A stretch of 64,000 nt of DNA from the NCBI RefSeq assembly GCF_900220965.1, contig NZ_OBQC01000006.1:62001-126000 (forward strand), written 5' to 3'. Under the pieces are notes generated by a model. The model was not told where the DNA came from and did not search any database. It was given only the letters and a program-made list of their open reading frames with translations. The stretch is from Ureibacillus acetophenoni. GTDB taxonomy: Bacteria; Bacillota; Bacilli; Bacillales_A; Planococcaceae. Numbering within the stretch: the first letter of the stretch is position 1; every line of letters begins with the position of its first letter. The position numbers were made by a program, and so were the translations under genes. This document shows, piece by piece, positions 1 to 9,104 of the stretch.

Positions 1-147
1 AATGGTTAGTGTACCATATACTAACAATAGAGTAAATCTATAAATCTCTTTTAGGTCTTTTAGAATAGATAAGTAAGCTTCACAATATTAAATGCCCATA
101 AGCATCAAATTATCACGGAAATAATCATAGAGCCATTGAACTCTTCT

Positions 148-187
148 AAAAAAAGAAGGGGTAGCCGTACATCTCCAGCTCCCCCTT
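148..187 (-). terminator. Intrinsic terminator of the chemoreceptor gene
   Basis: Read on the minus strand, a GC-rich imperfect hairpin (arms AAGGGGGAGC and GGCTACCCCTT) is followed by a run of seven T. It lies directly after the stop codon at 195. Bases 1-147 hold no open reading frame or structure that I can support. Confidence 0.7.
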
Positions 188-194
188 ACAAAAC

Positions 195-2153
195 TTAATA
201 TTTAAATTGTTGAACTGTTTGTTTTAATCTTTCAGCCATTATAGCAAGTTCATCAGCTGAAGCTGCAATTTCCTCCATGGAAGCAAGTTGCTCTTCTGTG
301 GAAGCTGAAATATTTTGCACACTCGCCAAGTTTGTTTGAGAAAGTTCTTGTACAATATCTGTAGCATCTGCTACTAAATTGGCGTGATGAGACATCGCTC
401 CAGTAGCTACTGAAACTTCTTCCACTTCATTTGACACTTCAATCACATTTTCACGGATACTTGAAAACTTCTGGCCCGCTTCATTCATGACATCAATTCC
501 TTTAGATACTTCTGCAGTACCAGCTGCCATTGTATTTACCGCTTGCTCGGTTTCAATTTGAATATGTGTAATAATGTCAGCAATCTGAGTTGTTGCTTTT
601 GAAGATTGTTCAGCAAGTTTACGAACTTCATCTGCTACAACGGCAAAACCTTTACCAGCTTCACCAGCTCTTGCTGCCTCAATCGCTGCATTTAAAGACA
701 ACAAGTTTGTTTGATCTGCAATTTGTTTAATAGTTTCAACAATATTACCGATGTCCGCTGAACGTTTACCTAAATTCGTAACTGCTCCTTCAATCGACTG
801 AACAGATAAGTTAATGGATTGCATTTGCTCAACAGCCTTATGAATCGTTTCGTCACCAAGTTGTACCTCTTGTAGAGCTTGTTTTACTTTATTTGTTGCA
901 TTATCCGCTTTTTCGGAAATCACTCTAATATTTGTTTGCATTTCCTGTGTAGCTTGGGAACTATGATTCGCAGCAACAGATTGCTGTTCAGCTCCACTTG
1001 CAAACTGTTGAATAGAGTCTACAATTTGGTTTGTTGCTTTTTGATTCTCTACTGTGCTTGCAGTTAATTCCTCAGATGAAGCGGCTAGCGTATTGGACTG
1101 TTCACTTACTTGTCGAATGACTGTTTGTAATGAGTCCACCATTTTATTAAAGATATTTGCTAACTTGCCAAATTCGTCGTCTTTTTTAAGGTCAATTTTT
1201 TCACGTAAATCGCCTTCTCCAATTCTCACAGCAGATTCACCTAATAATCGTAAGGGTCTTAAAATTGAGCGAATAATCGGGTACCCAATTAAGAATCCGA
1301 TAACAATTGAAATTAACAGTACAATTGAAGTTACTTTCAATATACTATTCGTTGCAGCAGAAACATCTTCTTTCATTAATGTTCCAACAACATACCAACC
1401 TGTTAATTCATTTTGTTTATAGAATATCTGTTTATCAACGCCATCTTCATTTATTTCAAAATTACCAATCACATTGCCTGACATGTGAGTACTATATCGC
1501 TCGTTCGCTTGGGTACCATTTTCAATAGTGGAATCAGCTAAGTAAGTTTGGTTCGCATCCATTATGGAAGCATAGCCACTCTCCCCTACTTTGATGGCTT
1601 TAGTTAAACCAACAATTGTTTCTAAATTGATGTCGATTGAAACAACACCTGAACCGTCATTTAATACAGAAGCCACTGACATCGTTAGTTGACCAGTTGC
1701 CGAAGAGATATATGGGTCAATAATTACTGGTTCCTCAGGATTGTCCATTGCACCTGTATACCACGGTCTAGTAAATGGATCATAGTCGTCATCATAACTA
1801 TAATATGGATTTCTTAAAAGATTTCTCCCTGGTTGAGCAATAGTCACTGACTCTACTCTTTCTTCAATACGATTATACTTATCTAATTCTTTTATTATCT
1901 CTTTTTCAGTCCAATGACTTGAGATAATTGTACGGTAGTACTTAGCTTGTTCAATAACCGGTCGAATCTCTTTCGTAATGAGCGTATCTAATTGTTCTAC
2001 TTGTTGCATTGCACTATTACTAAGTTCTGACTGAAACTCTTTGCTAGCGTTTATGTAAGAAATCGAACCAATTGCTATACTTGGAACGAATAAAATAAAG
2101 ATAAAGGTTAAGATTAAACGAACCTTTACTGATATGCTTCTCCTGTTGTTCAT
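195..2153 (-). CDS. Methyl-accepting chemotaxis protein (dCache-HAMP-MCP signal)
   Basis: Transmembrane chemoreceptor of 652 residues that would bind a ligand outside the cell and control the CheA kinase. An N-terminal membrane segment lies at about residues 12-34. An extracellular dCache-like domain follows to about 270, with the PWYTGA and SIDINLETI stretches typical of this fold. A second membrane segment lies at about 273-297, then a HAMP domain, then the long helical signalling domain. The conserved hairpin tip reads [20 protein letters not shown]. Gln/Glu pairs suited to methylation are present. The start is supported by GGGGGAA seven bases upstream. It is a single-gene unit with its own terminator. 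The ligand cannot be read from the sequence; the family includes the B. subtilis McpA/McpB/TlpA receptors. Confidence 0.95.
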   Translation of the reverse strand: MNNRRSISVKVRLILTFIFILFVPSIAIGSISYINASKEFQSELSNSAMQQVEQLDTLITKEIRPVIEQAKYYRTIISSHWTEKEIIKELDKYNRIEERVESVTIAQPGRNLLRNPYYSYDDDYDPFTRPWYTGAMDNPEEPVIIDPYISSATGQLTMSVASVLNDGSGVVSIDINLETIVGLTKAIKVGESGYASIMDANQTYLADSTIENGTQANERYSTHMSGNVIGNFEINEDGVDKQIFYKQNELTGWYVVGTLMKEDVSAATNSILKVTSIVLLISIVIGFLIGYPIIRSILRPLRLLGESAVRIGEGDLREKIDLKKDDEFGKLANIFNKMVDSLQTVIRQVSEQSNTLAASSEELTASTVENQKATNQIVDSIQQFASGAEQQSVAANHSSQATQEMQTNIRVISEKADNATNKVKQALQEVQLGDETIHKAVEQMQSINLSVQSIEGAVTNLGKRSADIGNIVETIKQIADQTNLLSLNAAIEAARAGEAGKGFAVVADEVRKLAEQSSKATTQIADIITHIQIETEQAVNTMAAGTAEVSKGIDVMNEAGQKFSSIRENVIEVSNEVEEVSVATGAMSHHANLVADATDIVQELSQTNLASVQNISASTEEQLASMEEIAASADELAIMAERLKQTVQQFKY

Positions 2154-2341
2154 ACTGTACTTCCCCCAAATTTAGTGACACTTTACTCTACAATAGTGCT
2201 AAGCAAAATGAATCGAATGGCACCACTTTAATTTTCTTTAACTTAAACTATATTACTATAAATGTTTGATAAGAAGACATTAATTTTCAAAATAAACACC
2301 AGGCTAACTTCTATTTCTACTAAACGTCTCTTTTCCCCATC

Positions 2342-2378
2342 AAAAAAGGCATTTCTTCCTTAGGTAAGAAATGCCTTT
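2342..2378 (-). terminator. Hairpin terminator after the ferritin-cupin gene
   Basis: A 13-bp perfect stem (AAAGGCATTTCTT and its complement) lies just downstream of the stop codon at 2392 on the minus strand, with a T-rich tail. The rest of the 2154-2391 gap looks like the promoter region of the chemoreceptor, but I could not pick a convincing promoter. Confidence 0.8.
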
Positions 2379-2391
2379 CTATTAATTAATA

Positions 2392-3387
2392 TCACTCTTC
2401 CATTTGTTCTTCGGCAGCTTCTGCATCTTCTTTTGTTCTATGAATTGTGCCATGAGGATGATGTGGAGGTGCATAGATTGAATAAATTTTAAGTGGTTTA
2501 TCTCCTGTGTTAATAATGTTATGCCATTTTCCAGCAGGTACTAGAACGACGTAATCATCATAAACATCTTCTTCAAAGTCGAATTGTTTTTCGTTTCTAC
2601 CCATTCGTACAATTCCTTCGCCTTCTTCAATGCGTAAAAACTGATCTGTATCTGGATGCATTTCAACACCAATTTCTCCACCTACATCAATACTCATTAA
2701 CGTCAATTGTAAATGTTCTCCTGTCCATAATGCTGTACGGAAGGTATTGTTACGCTTTGTTATTTCATTAATATCTACCACAAATGGATCAGGTCCGTAA
2801 TCCTTTATTTCTTTAGTTAATGATGGAATATCCGTGTTTCTAAGATTATCAGTATCATTAGAATTATTAGAGTCACTAGGGTTATCTATTTTAATTTCAT
2901 TGTTAGGGTTAATAGGATTTTCTGATAATGAAATTCTAATTGCATTGAATCTTGTTGCATGTTTAATTTCATCTGAAAAAGCCCGGAAGAATACATCTCG
3001 AATTGCTTGATTTCTTGTTTTTAAATATTGGTTACGATAGGTTTCGTAATCTTTCAATTCGTCTTCGAAAGCCTCTTGTAATCCTTCTTCAAATGTATTA
3101 AACGCTACTCTTTCCACTTCATACTGGGGATGACGCTTTGTTAAAGTGTAAAACAAATTTACAAAGCTCTGTAAGTGCAATCTTTCTTCTTCAGCAATTT
3201 TTAGAATATCATTTTGATCTTTAGAGTTTGGCGCAAGTTCAGCTAGCCTACTATAGAAATCTACAGCAGCAGCTTCACCTTTCATGGCATTTAAAAGCGT
3301 TTGAAGAAGACCATCTTCATTGTACATTGGGGTATATTGGTTAGGGCTTCCATTAAAGCGCGGAAAATTATTGTTCAGTGTACTCAT
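2392..3387 (-). CDS. Ferritin-like diiron domain fused to a cupin domain
   Basis: A 331-residue two-domain protein. Residues about 25-155 form a ferritin-like four-helix bundle. They keep the diiron pattern Glu38, Glu68-x-x-His71, acidic residues near 108-110 and Glu140-x-x-His143. An Asn/Asp/Ser-rich linker (about 155-185) leads to a cupin at about 205-315, with a HPDTDQFLRIEEGEG strand and a PAGKWHN strand that carry likely metal ligands. The combination suggests metal or oxidant handling; the reaction is not known to me. The start is uncertain. The chosen ATG has AAAGG directly against it and AAGGGG further upstream; an in-frame start at 3447 would add 20 residues of poor quality. It is a single-gene unit. 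Confidence 0.8.
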   Translation of the reverse strand: MSTLNNNFPRFNGSPNQYTPMYNEDGLLQTLLNAMKGEAAAVDFYSRLAELAPNSKDQNDILKIAEEERLHLQSFVNLFYTLTKRHPQYEVERVAFNTFEEGLQEAFEDELKDYETYRNQYLKTRNQAIRDVFFRAFSDEIKHATRFNAIRISLSENPINPNNEIKIDNPSDSNNSNDTDNLRNTDIPSLTKEIKDYGPDPFVVDINEITKRNNTFRTALWTGEHLQLTLMSIDVGGEIGVEMHPDTDQFLRIEEGEGIVRMGRNEKQFDFEEDVYDDYVVLVPAGKWHNIINTGDKPLKIYSIYAPPHHPHGTIHRTKEDAEAAEEQMEE

Positions 3388-3491
3388 CCTTTCAATCAAA
3401 TTCCCCTTGGCGTACTTACATTCAAGATTAGAATGATGATAAAACATTCAAATTAGCATATGCCCAAATCACAAAAAAGTTATAGATAAAT

Positions 3492-3527
3492 AAAAAAAGC
3501 TAAGCTCCTCATAAAAAGAACTTAGCT
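3492..3527 (-). terminator. Terminator of the ywnB-like gene
   Basis: Hairpin with arms AGCTAAG and CTTAGCT, followed on the minus strand by a T-rich tract. It is placed directly after the stop codon at 3537. Confidence 0.65.
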
Positions 3528-3536
3528 CATAATTAG

Positions 3537-4175
3537 TTATTGTTTTTCACCTACAACAGTGAATCTTTCTTTTACATGTTTCGCATTTTCAATTTCATCA
3601 ACAAGGGCAATTGCATAATCTGCATAACTAATATAACTTTCACCTTGAGAATTTACTAATAAATGGTCTTTCCCAGCCTTATATGTACCTGTACGTTTTC
3701 CTTCAGGATCAAACATAACTGATGGACTAATGAATGTCCAATTAAGATCTGTTGTTTGTTGTAGCTCTTCTAAGTTACGACCTTGACCTGTTGCTGTTGG
3801 CTTAAACATATCTGGGAATTCCGGTGTATCTAGTAATTTTACTGTTTTCGCTTCGTCCACGTAAAGGCTACCTGCACCACCAACAACAATAATTCTTGTG
3901 TCTGTGCCTTTAGCAGCTTCAATTAATGCATGTCCTGCATCAACATGTGCTTGTTCTTCTCCAAGCGGAGCCCCAAATGCATTCACCACAACATCAAATT
4001 GTTTCACGTCTTCAGTTGTTACATCAAAAATACTCTTTTCAATAACTGGAAAAGCTTTATCTGTTAACTTAGATGCATCACGAACGATTGCTGTTACTTC
4101 GTGTCCGCGCTCTTTAGCTTCTTTTAAAACAAGACTTCCAACTTTACCAGTAGCTCCAATAATACCAATTTTCAT
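3537..4175 (-). CDS. ywnB: NAD(P)H-binding SDR-type oxidoreductase, YwnB-like
   Basis: A 212-residue Rossmann-fold protein of the atypical short-chain dehydrogenase group (NAD(P)H-binding, NmrA-like). The nucleotide-binding motif GATGKVG lies at residues 7-13. The VVGGAGSLY and SPSVMFDPEG stretches are typical of this family. The ATG at 4175 is chosen because GGAGGA sits eight bases upstream and the protein then begins directly at the first strand (MKIGIIGATG). It is transcribed divergently from an Rrf2 regulator, the same arrangement as ywnB/ywnA of B. subtilis. By analogy with Rrf2 regulators of the HypR type it may belong to a thiol or oxidant stress response; this is inference. Confidence 0.85.
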   Translation of the reverse strand: MKIGIIGATGKVGSLVLKEAKERGHEVTAIVRDASKLTDKAFPVIEKSIFDVTTEDVKQFDVVVNAFGAPLGEEQAHVDAGHALIEAAKGTDTRIIVVGGAGSLYVDEAKTVKLLDTPEFPDMFKPTATGQGRNLEELQQTTDLNWTFISPSVMFDPEGKRTGTYKAGKDHLLVNSQGESYISYADYAIALVDEIENAKHVKERFTVVGEKQ

Positions 4176-4214
4176 AAGATCCATCCTCCAATTATATGAA
4201 TAAAAATCCATACT

Positions 4215-4250
4215 GTAACTATAATTGTTACCTGTAACTATAATAGTTAC
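4215..4250. promoter_or_regulatory. Two tandem palindromic operators between ywnB and ywnA
   Basis: Two 17-bp palindromes stand side by side: GTAACTATAATTGTTAC at 4215-4231 and GTAACTATAATAGTTAC at 4234-4250. Their starts are 19 bp apart. They lie in the divergent intergenic region, close to the ywnB start. The likely binder is the adjacent Rrf2 regulator, since members of this family bind dyad operators in their own promoter regions. That assignment is inference; the palindromes are seen directly. Confidence 0.75.
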
Positions 4251-4371
4251 ATTTCATTTCAATGTCAATTAACTTATACTGTATAAGTATAATTAGGTAT
4301 AATAGATTGTAATCAAATGTATGACATTCATATAAATTAAATTTAGTTCTATATAAAGAAAGGTGACCTAG

Positions 4372-4815
4372 ATGTCAATCAGCAGCCGTTTTTCTGTTGG
4401 CATTCATATATTAGCTTTACTTGAGATCAATAAAGATGGTAAAAACACATCAGAACTTTTAGCAAGTAGTGTTAATACGAATCCAGCTTTAATAAGGAAA
4501 ATTATGGGTATGTTAAAAAAAGCCGGGTTAGTTGAAATCCACCCCGGAATTGCAGGTGCTAAGCTTGCGAAAGGTTTATCCGAAATTACATTTCTTGATG
4601 TGTATCAAGCGGTCAATGTAGTAAATGAAAATGAGTTATTTAGTGTCCATGACAATCCAAACCCTAATTGTACTGTAGGGAGAAATATTCAAGAATCGAT
4701 CATGCCTATTTTCTCAAATGCCCAATTAGCACTTGAAACCACATTATCAAAAGTTACCATTGAAGATGTCGTTATGGATATCGTTCATAAAGAACATGAA
4801 AATACTTCAAAATAA
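4372..4815 (+). CDS. ywnA: Rrf2 family transcriptional regulator, YwnA-like
   Basis: A 147-residue winged-helix regulator. The N-terminal HTH region runs from SSRFSVGIHILALLE to NPALIRKIMGMLKKAGLV, and the wing covers about residues 53-68. Only one cysteine is present, Cys100 in the NPNPNCTVG stretch. It matches the place of the redox-active Cys of HypR-type Rrf2 proteins (Cys99 in S. aureus HypR). The Fe-S-binding three-cysteine cluster of IscR/NsrR is absent. AAAGGTGA precedes the ATG. It is divergent from ywnB and probably binds the tandem operators between them. An oxidant-sensing repressor of ywnB and itself is the best guess. Confidence 0.88.
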   Translation: MSISSRFSVGIHILALLEINKDGKNTSELLASSVNTNPALIRKIMGMLKKAGLVEIHPGIAGAKLAKGLSEITFLDVYQAVNVVNENELFSVHDNPNPNCTVGRNIQESIMPIFSNAQLALETTLSKVTIEDVVMDIVHKEHENTSK

Positions 4816-4848
4816 AAGCGAAAGAAGGTTTCCCCTCTTTCGCTTTTT
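4814..4848. terminator. Bidirectional terminator between ywnA and selO
   Basis: A 12-bp near-perfect stem (AAAAGCGAAAGA with its complement) lies between convergent genes, with T-rich ends on both strands. It overlaps the stop codon of selO. Confidence 0.85.
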
Positions 4849-6307
4849 ATGTTCCACAAAATGTTCTGTATGGAATTGTTGATGGCGCGGGTACGGAACA
4901 ATATTCTTCTTTAACAGAATCATAATCGTAGGGATCTGCTAAAGCATTTAACAGATTTTCCATAACACTAAGATCACCATTCTCTGCAGCTTTTAACGCT
5001 TCTTCTACTCGGTGATTACGTGGTATAACAGTTGGATTGCTGATTCTCATTAACTCTTGTGATTCATCTCTAGATTGTTCTTGTCGGTTAAGACGTGCTT
5101 GCCATTTTTCATACCACACTTGGAATGGCTTTGTATCAAATAGCAATAAGTTTTCCAGTTTATTCATTGTTAAGCTACGGAATGTGTTTGTATAATCCGC
5201 TTTATGTTGGTACATGAGCTCAAGGAGTTCATTTATAAGATGTAAGTCTGCTGGCTCCTCATTGAACAAACCTATTTTTGCCCGCATTCCTGCCGACCAA
5301 TTTTCTTCGTAACGTTTTGGATACTCTTCTAAGATACTTTGTGCAATTTCTACCGCTTTTTCTTCGTCTTGATCGATTAAAGGAAGTAACGACTCTGCAA
5401 ATCGGGCTAGATTCCACAATCCAATCTTAGGTTGATTTTCATAAGCATAACGTCCGTGGGTATCAATTGAACTAAAGACCGTCTTTGTATCGTACGTATC
5501 CATAAATGCACATGGTCCATAGTCGATTGTTTCCCCACTAATCGTCATATTATCCGTATTCATCACACCATGGATAAATCCTACAAGCATCCATTTTGAG
5601 ATGAGATCTGCTTGTCTTTTAACCACTTCGTGTAGGAAGTTACCATAACGCATTTCATCATTTTCAATATCTGGATAGTGTCTTACAATGGCATACTCAG
5701 CTAGTGTTTGTAAATCCTCAATTTTTAAGAAACCAGCTGCATACTGAAATGTTCCTACCCTTAAATGACTTGCAGCAACTCTTGATAATATGGCACCTGG
5801 TAAATCTGTTTCTCGAATAACAGGATCACCTGTAGTGACAACAGCTAAACTACGTGTCGTCGGTATACCCAATGCATTCATAGCTTCACTTATAATATAT
5901 TCACGTAACATCGGACCTAAAGCAGCACGACCGTCTCCACCTCTGGAATAATGTGTTCTTCCTGCTCCTTTTAGTTGAATGTCCATTCTGTTACCTTCTG
6001 GTGTAATCTGCTCACCAAGTAATACAGCGCGGCCATCTCCTAACATCGTAAAATGACCAAATTGATGTCCTGCATAGGCTTGTGCTAAAGATTCTGCCCC
6101 TTCAGGCAGTTGATTTCCTCCAAAAATCGCTTCTCCTTCTTTACTATTTAAGAGTTCTGGATTTAAACCGAGGGATTCAGCCAATGATTTATTTAAAACT
6201 ACTAATTTTGGTGAACTTACAGGTGTAGGTTTAGTCGGTTTAAAAAAGGATTCCGGTAGACGTGCATAACTATTATCAAATTTCCAACCTATATTATTTT
6301 CAGCCAT
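4847..6307 (-). CDS. selO: Protein adenylyltransferase SelO (YdiU family)
   Basis: A 486-residue pseudokinase-fold enzyme that transfers AMP from ATP to Ser, Thr or Tyr side chains of target proteins, a redox-linked function described for E. coli SelO. The family signature is strong. [18 protein letters not shown] lies at about residues 77-94. [20 protein letters not shown] at 111-130 carries the nucleotide-binding Lys and Gly-rich segment. HGVMNTDNM carries the catalytic Asn/Asp. The C-terminus ends TFCGT, with Cys instead of the selenocysteine of animal homologues. The start is set by AGGAGG upstream of the ATG at 6307. A longer frame would overlap the upstream HAD gene, whose stop lies two bases away, so the two genes form an operon. 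Confidence 0.95.
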   Translation of the reverse strand: MAENNIGWKFDNSYARLPESFFKPTKPTPVSSPKLVVLNKSLAESLGLNPELLNSKEGEAIFGGNQLPEGAESLAQAYAGHQFGHFTMLGDGRAVLLGEQITPEGNRMDIQLKGAGRTHYSRGGDGRAALGPMLREYIISEAMNALGIPTTRSLAVVTTGDPVIRETDLPGAILSRVAASHLRVGTFQYAAGFLKIEDLQTLAEYAIVRHYPDIENDEMRYGNFLHEVVKRQADLISKWMLVGFIHGVMNTDNMTISGETIDYGPCAFMDTYDTKTVFSSIDTHGRYAYENQPKIGLWNLARFAESLLPLIDQDEEKAVEIAQSILEEYPKRYEENWSAGMRAKIGLFNEEPADLHLINELLELMYQHKADYTNTFRSLTMNKLENLLLFDTKPFQVWYEKWQARLNRQEQSRDESQELMRISNPTVIPRNHRVEEALKAAENGDLSVMENLLNALADPYDYDSVKEEYCSVPAPSTIPYRTFCGT

Positions 6308-6308
6308 T

Positions 6309-6848
6309 TCAATCCTCCTTTTGCGCTTCTGTAATGATCCATTCACTAGCAGCATATAAATCTGGAAACGCTGCATCTGCAAGGGGATCACTCCCACCAA
6401 TAAATACTGTTCTTGTTCCTGCCTTCTTACCTGCGATTATATCCGTATCCGTGTCGCCCACCATATAGGATTTCGATAAATCCACATCGTATCGTTGTGC
6501 TAAATCTTCAATAAGCTTTGCATTCGGTTTTCTACAGTCACAACCTTCTTTTGGTTTATGTGGACAATAAACCGCTTCATGAATGATTGCACCTTCTTTT
6601 TTTAATTCCGAAATCATATGCTCGTGTATTTTTTGAAGTTGCGTTTCCTTCATATAGCCTAATCCTACTCCACCTTGGTTCGTTACGACAAAAATAAAAT
6701 CAAAATACTCATTTAGATTTTTAACCGCTTCAGCAACCCTAGGTAAGAAATATAAATCTCGAGGCTTATTCACAAATTTTACTCTTTTCGTTAATACTTC
6801 ATTGATCACACCATCTCGATCTAAAAATACAGCAGTTTTCGTTTTCAC
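6309..6848 (-). CDS. HAD-IIIA phosphatase (GmhB/HisB-N type)
   Basis: A 179-residue phosphatase of the HAD superfamily, subfamily IIIA. Motif I is DRDGVIN near the N-terminus, motif II is VTNQGGVG, and motif III/IV is [16 protein letters not shown]. The zinc-binding loop [15 protein letters not shown] (Cys-x-His ... Cys-x-Cys) is the feature of GmhB-like enzymes acting on D,D-heptose 1,7-bisphosphate or related sugar phosphates. The start is a GTG at 6848: AAGGAG lies nine bases upstream, whereas a GTG at 6875 would place this ribosome binding site inside the gene. It is directly followed by selO. Substrate unknown. Confidence 0.88.
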   Translation of the reverse strand: MKTKTAVFLDRDGVINEVLTKRVKFVNKPRDLYFLPRVAEAVKNLNEYFDFIFVVTNQGGVGLGYMKETQLQKIHEHMISELKKEGAIIHEAVYCPHKPKEGCDCRKPNAKLIEDLAQRYDVDLSKSYMVGDTDTDIIAGKKAGTRTVFIGGSDPLADAAFPDLYAASEWIITEAQKED

Positions 6849-6960
6849 AATTGAACTCTCCTTATAAACAAACACTAAATGGGGTCATGTTATTTTCCCA
6901 TTAATCTTACGTAAGTATTCATGATGTTAAATATGTATGATCAAAATCTTCAACCTAATT

Positions 6961-6995
6961 AAAAAGTTGGCAACTACTTAGTAGAGCCAACTTTA
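6961..6995 (-). terminator. Terminator of the DUF1292 gene
   Basis: Stem AAAGTTGGC with its complement and a T-run on the minus strand, shortly after the stop codon at 7013. Confidence 0.8.
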
Positions 6996-7012
6996 TCATT
7001 TCTTATTTTAAT

Positions 7013-7279
7013 TTATTCATCTTCTAAAATCTCATCAAACGCATTTGAAACTTTATCAAATTCTTCGTCACTTTCAATGGCCTCGAAATCGCCTTCTTCA
7101 TCTACTCTTAAGAAGAACACGTCAATCTCTTCATCGGTTTCTTCTTTTAAATCTTCTACAAACCCTACTGCAACATACTGTGTACCTTCAATATTAATTG
7201 CTGCAAGGACTTCAACTTCTTGTTCTTCACCATCTTCTTCACCAATCGTGAAAATTTCCCCAACTTTAATCTCTTCCAT
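7013..7279 (-). CDS. DUF1292 family acidic protein (YrzB-like)
   Basis: An 88-residue, strongly acidic protein (start MEEIKVGEIFTIGEEDGEEQ). The pattern of a compact beta-rich half with YVAVGFVEDL, then an FFLRVDEEG strand and an acidic tail, fits the DUF1292 family found throughout the Firmicutes. Its function is not established. The ATG at 7279 has AGGGG eight bases upstream, better than the longer alternative. It stands alone, with its own terminator. Confidence 0.85.
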   Translation of the reverse strand: MEEIKVGEIFTIGEEDGEEQEVEVLAAINIEGTQYVAVGFVEDLKEETDEEIDVFFLRVDEEGDFEAIESDEEFDKVSNAFDEILEDE

Positions 7280-7396
7280 GGATAAGTCCCCTCTCTCTAA
7301 TAAAACATTCATTATTATTTTTTATCAAATTTGCTACGAATCATTCACTGTCTGAATTACCATCTTATAGAAGTTTGCTTATTAATAACACCATAC

Positions 7397-8638
7397 TTAT
7401 TTTGGATTTGCAATAGTTCCCATGAAAAGAATCGCATTTGACGTCTCATCAACAATGGCAATAAAGAATGGTCGATTCACTTCCATATGAAATGGTTTAT
7501 ACGTTGGTTGCATAGATGTTTCTGAAACGATGACAGATGTTACTGCGGCAGCTTCTGTCCCTTCCTCGTTCAAATCTATATAGGTTTTTTGTTTTACACT
7601 TGTAATAGCTGAATTAGATGTTCCTTCAATCATTTTTGACAAGTTAGCATTGTTAAAGGCTGTTGACATTCCTAGTGCTTCTAATGTTTCTCTTAGTTCA
7701 ACTTCATACTCTAATGTAAATTTAGGAAGTAATACAGTACCTTCTGTTTTATAAAAACTGCTTTGCCATTCTTGCCACTGTTCCATTGTAAGCATTTCTT
7801 CAAATTCTTTAAGGCTAACATTTTCGTTTGGCAAAAATACCTTCATTGTTATCTTTTCATCGCCATATGGAAGAGAAACAGCTTGGAACATATTATTTTT
7901 TGTATATGACAGCTCTTCATGCATTTCCATTAACGGCACTTCAATCGTCGAGCCGTCCTGTAATGTAAATTTCTTTTCTTTCGTTAATGATGTGTCAAAA
8001 GGATAAGTCCAACTACCTTTAAAATAAATTGCGTTTATAAGCATCGTTATCATATCTGGACTTAAGTTTTCTCCAACGACATTGTCAATTTTTCCATTTG
8101 TCTTGTTATTTACCCATTCATTTATCGTTTTTGGAGTCTGTGGATTTTGAACGTCAATTTCCGTAATTTCAGCGTTATAATAATCCCTATTTGTTGACGC
8201 AAACTCAGCTTGGAATTGATATTTATTATTCAACCAAATTGAATTCGCAATGTTTAATTGGATTTTATCTGAATTATGATCAAGCAATGTCATTAATGAA
8301 GCGTTAGCTCTATTTAAATCTTCTGGTGTCAGTCCATCCACATTAAGCACATTTTCTAACTCTTCCTTCGTTACTCCATCCGCACCGTTGTACACCATGG
8401 AAAGAGCCATAAATAAACTTGTAGGCGAAACGAACACATTTCCGTTTTCACTTCTTGAGACTTTGGATAGTAAATCAAAACCTAATGCATTATTTGAAGA
8501 TACTAGATCTTTATAATCTTCTTCTCCAAACTCAACATTACTGGAAATTTTCAATGTATTCCCCGTAGACAAAGAAGTAGTACCACAACCAACGAGAACC
8601 AAACTAATTGAAAACATCCAGATTAAAGCTTTTCTCAT
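7397..8638 (-). CDS. Lipoprotein serpin (serine/cysteine protease inhibitor)
   Basis: A 413-residue serpin with a bacterial lipoprotein signal peptide (MRKALIWMFSISLVLVGCG, lipobox LVGC), so it should sit on the outer face of the membrane. Serpin hallmarks are present: NAIYFKGSW, the breach/shutter region and the C-terminal FFIAIVDETSNAILFMGTI. The reactive-centre loop hinge reads EEGTEAAAVT, with small residues at P12-P9 as in inhibitory serpins. The scissile bond probably lies within SVIVSETSM. Inhibitory serpins trap a protease by suicide cleavage. Bacterial serpins are uncommon, and the target here is unknown. GGTGG precedes the ATG. No protease gene is adjacent. Confidence 0.93.
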   Translation of the reverse strand: MRKALIWMFSISLVLVGCGTTSLSTGNTLKISSNVEFGEEDYKDLVSSNNALGFDLLSKVSRSENGNVFVSPTSLFMALSMVYNGADGVTKEELENVLNVDGLTPEDLNRANASLMTLLDHNSDKIQLNIANSIWLNNKYQFQAEFASTNRDYYNAEITEIDVQNPQTPKTINEWVNNKTNGKIDNVVGENLSPDMITMLINAIYFKGSWTYPFDTSLTKEKKFTLQDGSTIEVPLMEMHEELSYTKNNMFQAVSLPYGDEKITMKVFLPNENVSLKEFEEMLTMEQWQEWQSSFYKTEGTVLLPKFTLEYEVELRETLEALGMSTAFNNANLSKMIEGTSNSAITSVKQKTYIDLNEEGTEAAAVTSVIVSETSMQPTYKPFHMEVNRPFFIAIVDETSNAILFMGTIANPK

Positions 8639-8726
8639 CTCATCACCACCTTAATAATTTGACTAAATCATTAATTAAAATGTTACAAAATTTATATAAT
8701 CTTCTTAAACAAAACACTGAAACATA

Positions 8727-8766
8727 AGGCAATAGAATAAATATAAGGACCTCTAAAGTATTGCCT
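8727..8766. repeat. Inverted repeat AGGCAATA upstream of the serpin gene
   Basis: AGGCAATA at 8727-8734 is repeated inverted as TATTGCCT at 8759-8766, inside the 260-bp gap between the divergent serpin and small 51-residue genes. It could be an operator or a weak hairpin. Confidence 0.4.
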
Positions 8767-8898
8767 ATTTTAATAGCGTTTATAAAATGAAATTAAAAAT
8801 CTCATTAAAGATTTGTTAAAGGTTGCTTTTTTAAATGTACATTGAAAAATTTAGGGTGGGTAAACTATGTACAAGATGATTACACGGAGGGATATGGA

Positions 8899-9054
8899 AT
8901 GAAAAAAGAAGAAAAGTTAAATGAAGAAGCAGCTATGAATAATAATTTAGGTTCCTCAACACTTCAAATGAATCAGGATATTGCAAAACAACATGTAAAA
9001 CCTAAAAGTACAAAGTCAAATAATGAAAAAAAATCTAACTTAAAATTGAATTAG
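8899..9054 (+). CDS. Small hydrophilic protein, unknown function
   Basis: A 51-residue polar protein rich in Asn, Lys, Glu and Ser, starting MKKEEKLNEEAAMNNNLG, with no membrane segment and no cysteine. The ATG at 8899 is preceded by GGAGGG with seven-base spacing; the in-frame TTG at 8842 has no ribosome binding site. A terminator follows directly, which supports a real short transcript. The composition resembles small spore or stress proteins of Bacillales, but I recognise no family. Confidence 0.6.
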   Translation: MKKEEKLNEEAAMNNNLGSSTLQMNQDIAKQHVKPKSTKSNNEKKSNLKLN

Positions 9055-9068
9055 TAAAAATACCAATA

Positions 9069-9096
9069 GGCAACAAATAATTATCTGTTGCCTTTT
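9069..9096. terminator. Terminator between convergent small genes
   Basis: Stem GGCAACA/TGTTGCC followed by TTTT on the plus strand, between the 51-residue gene and the convergent zinc-finger gene. Confidence 0.75.
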
Positions 9097-9104
9097 AATT
9101 CTAC

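Noticed and set aside
1054-1422. Plus-strand frame opposite the chemoreceptor
   Set aside because: Shadow of a strong coding region with no ribosome binding site or homology; similar shadows elsewhere were left out.
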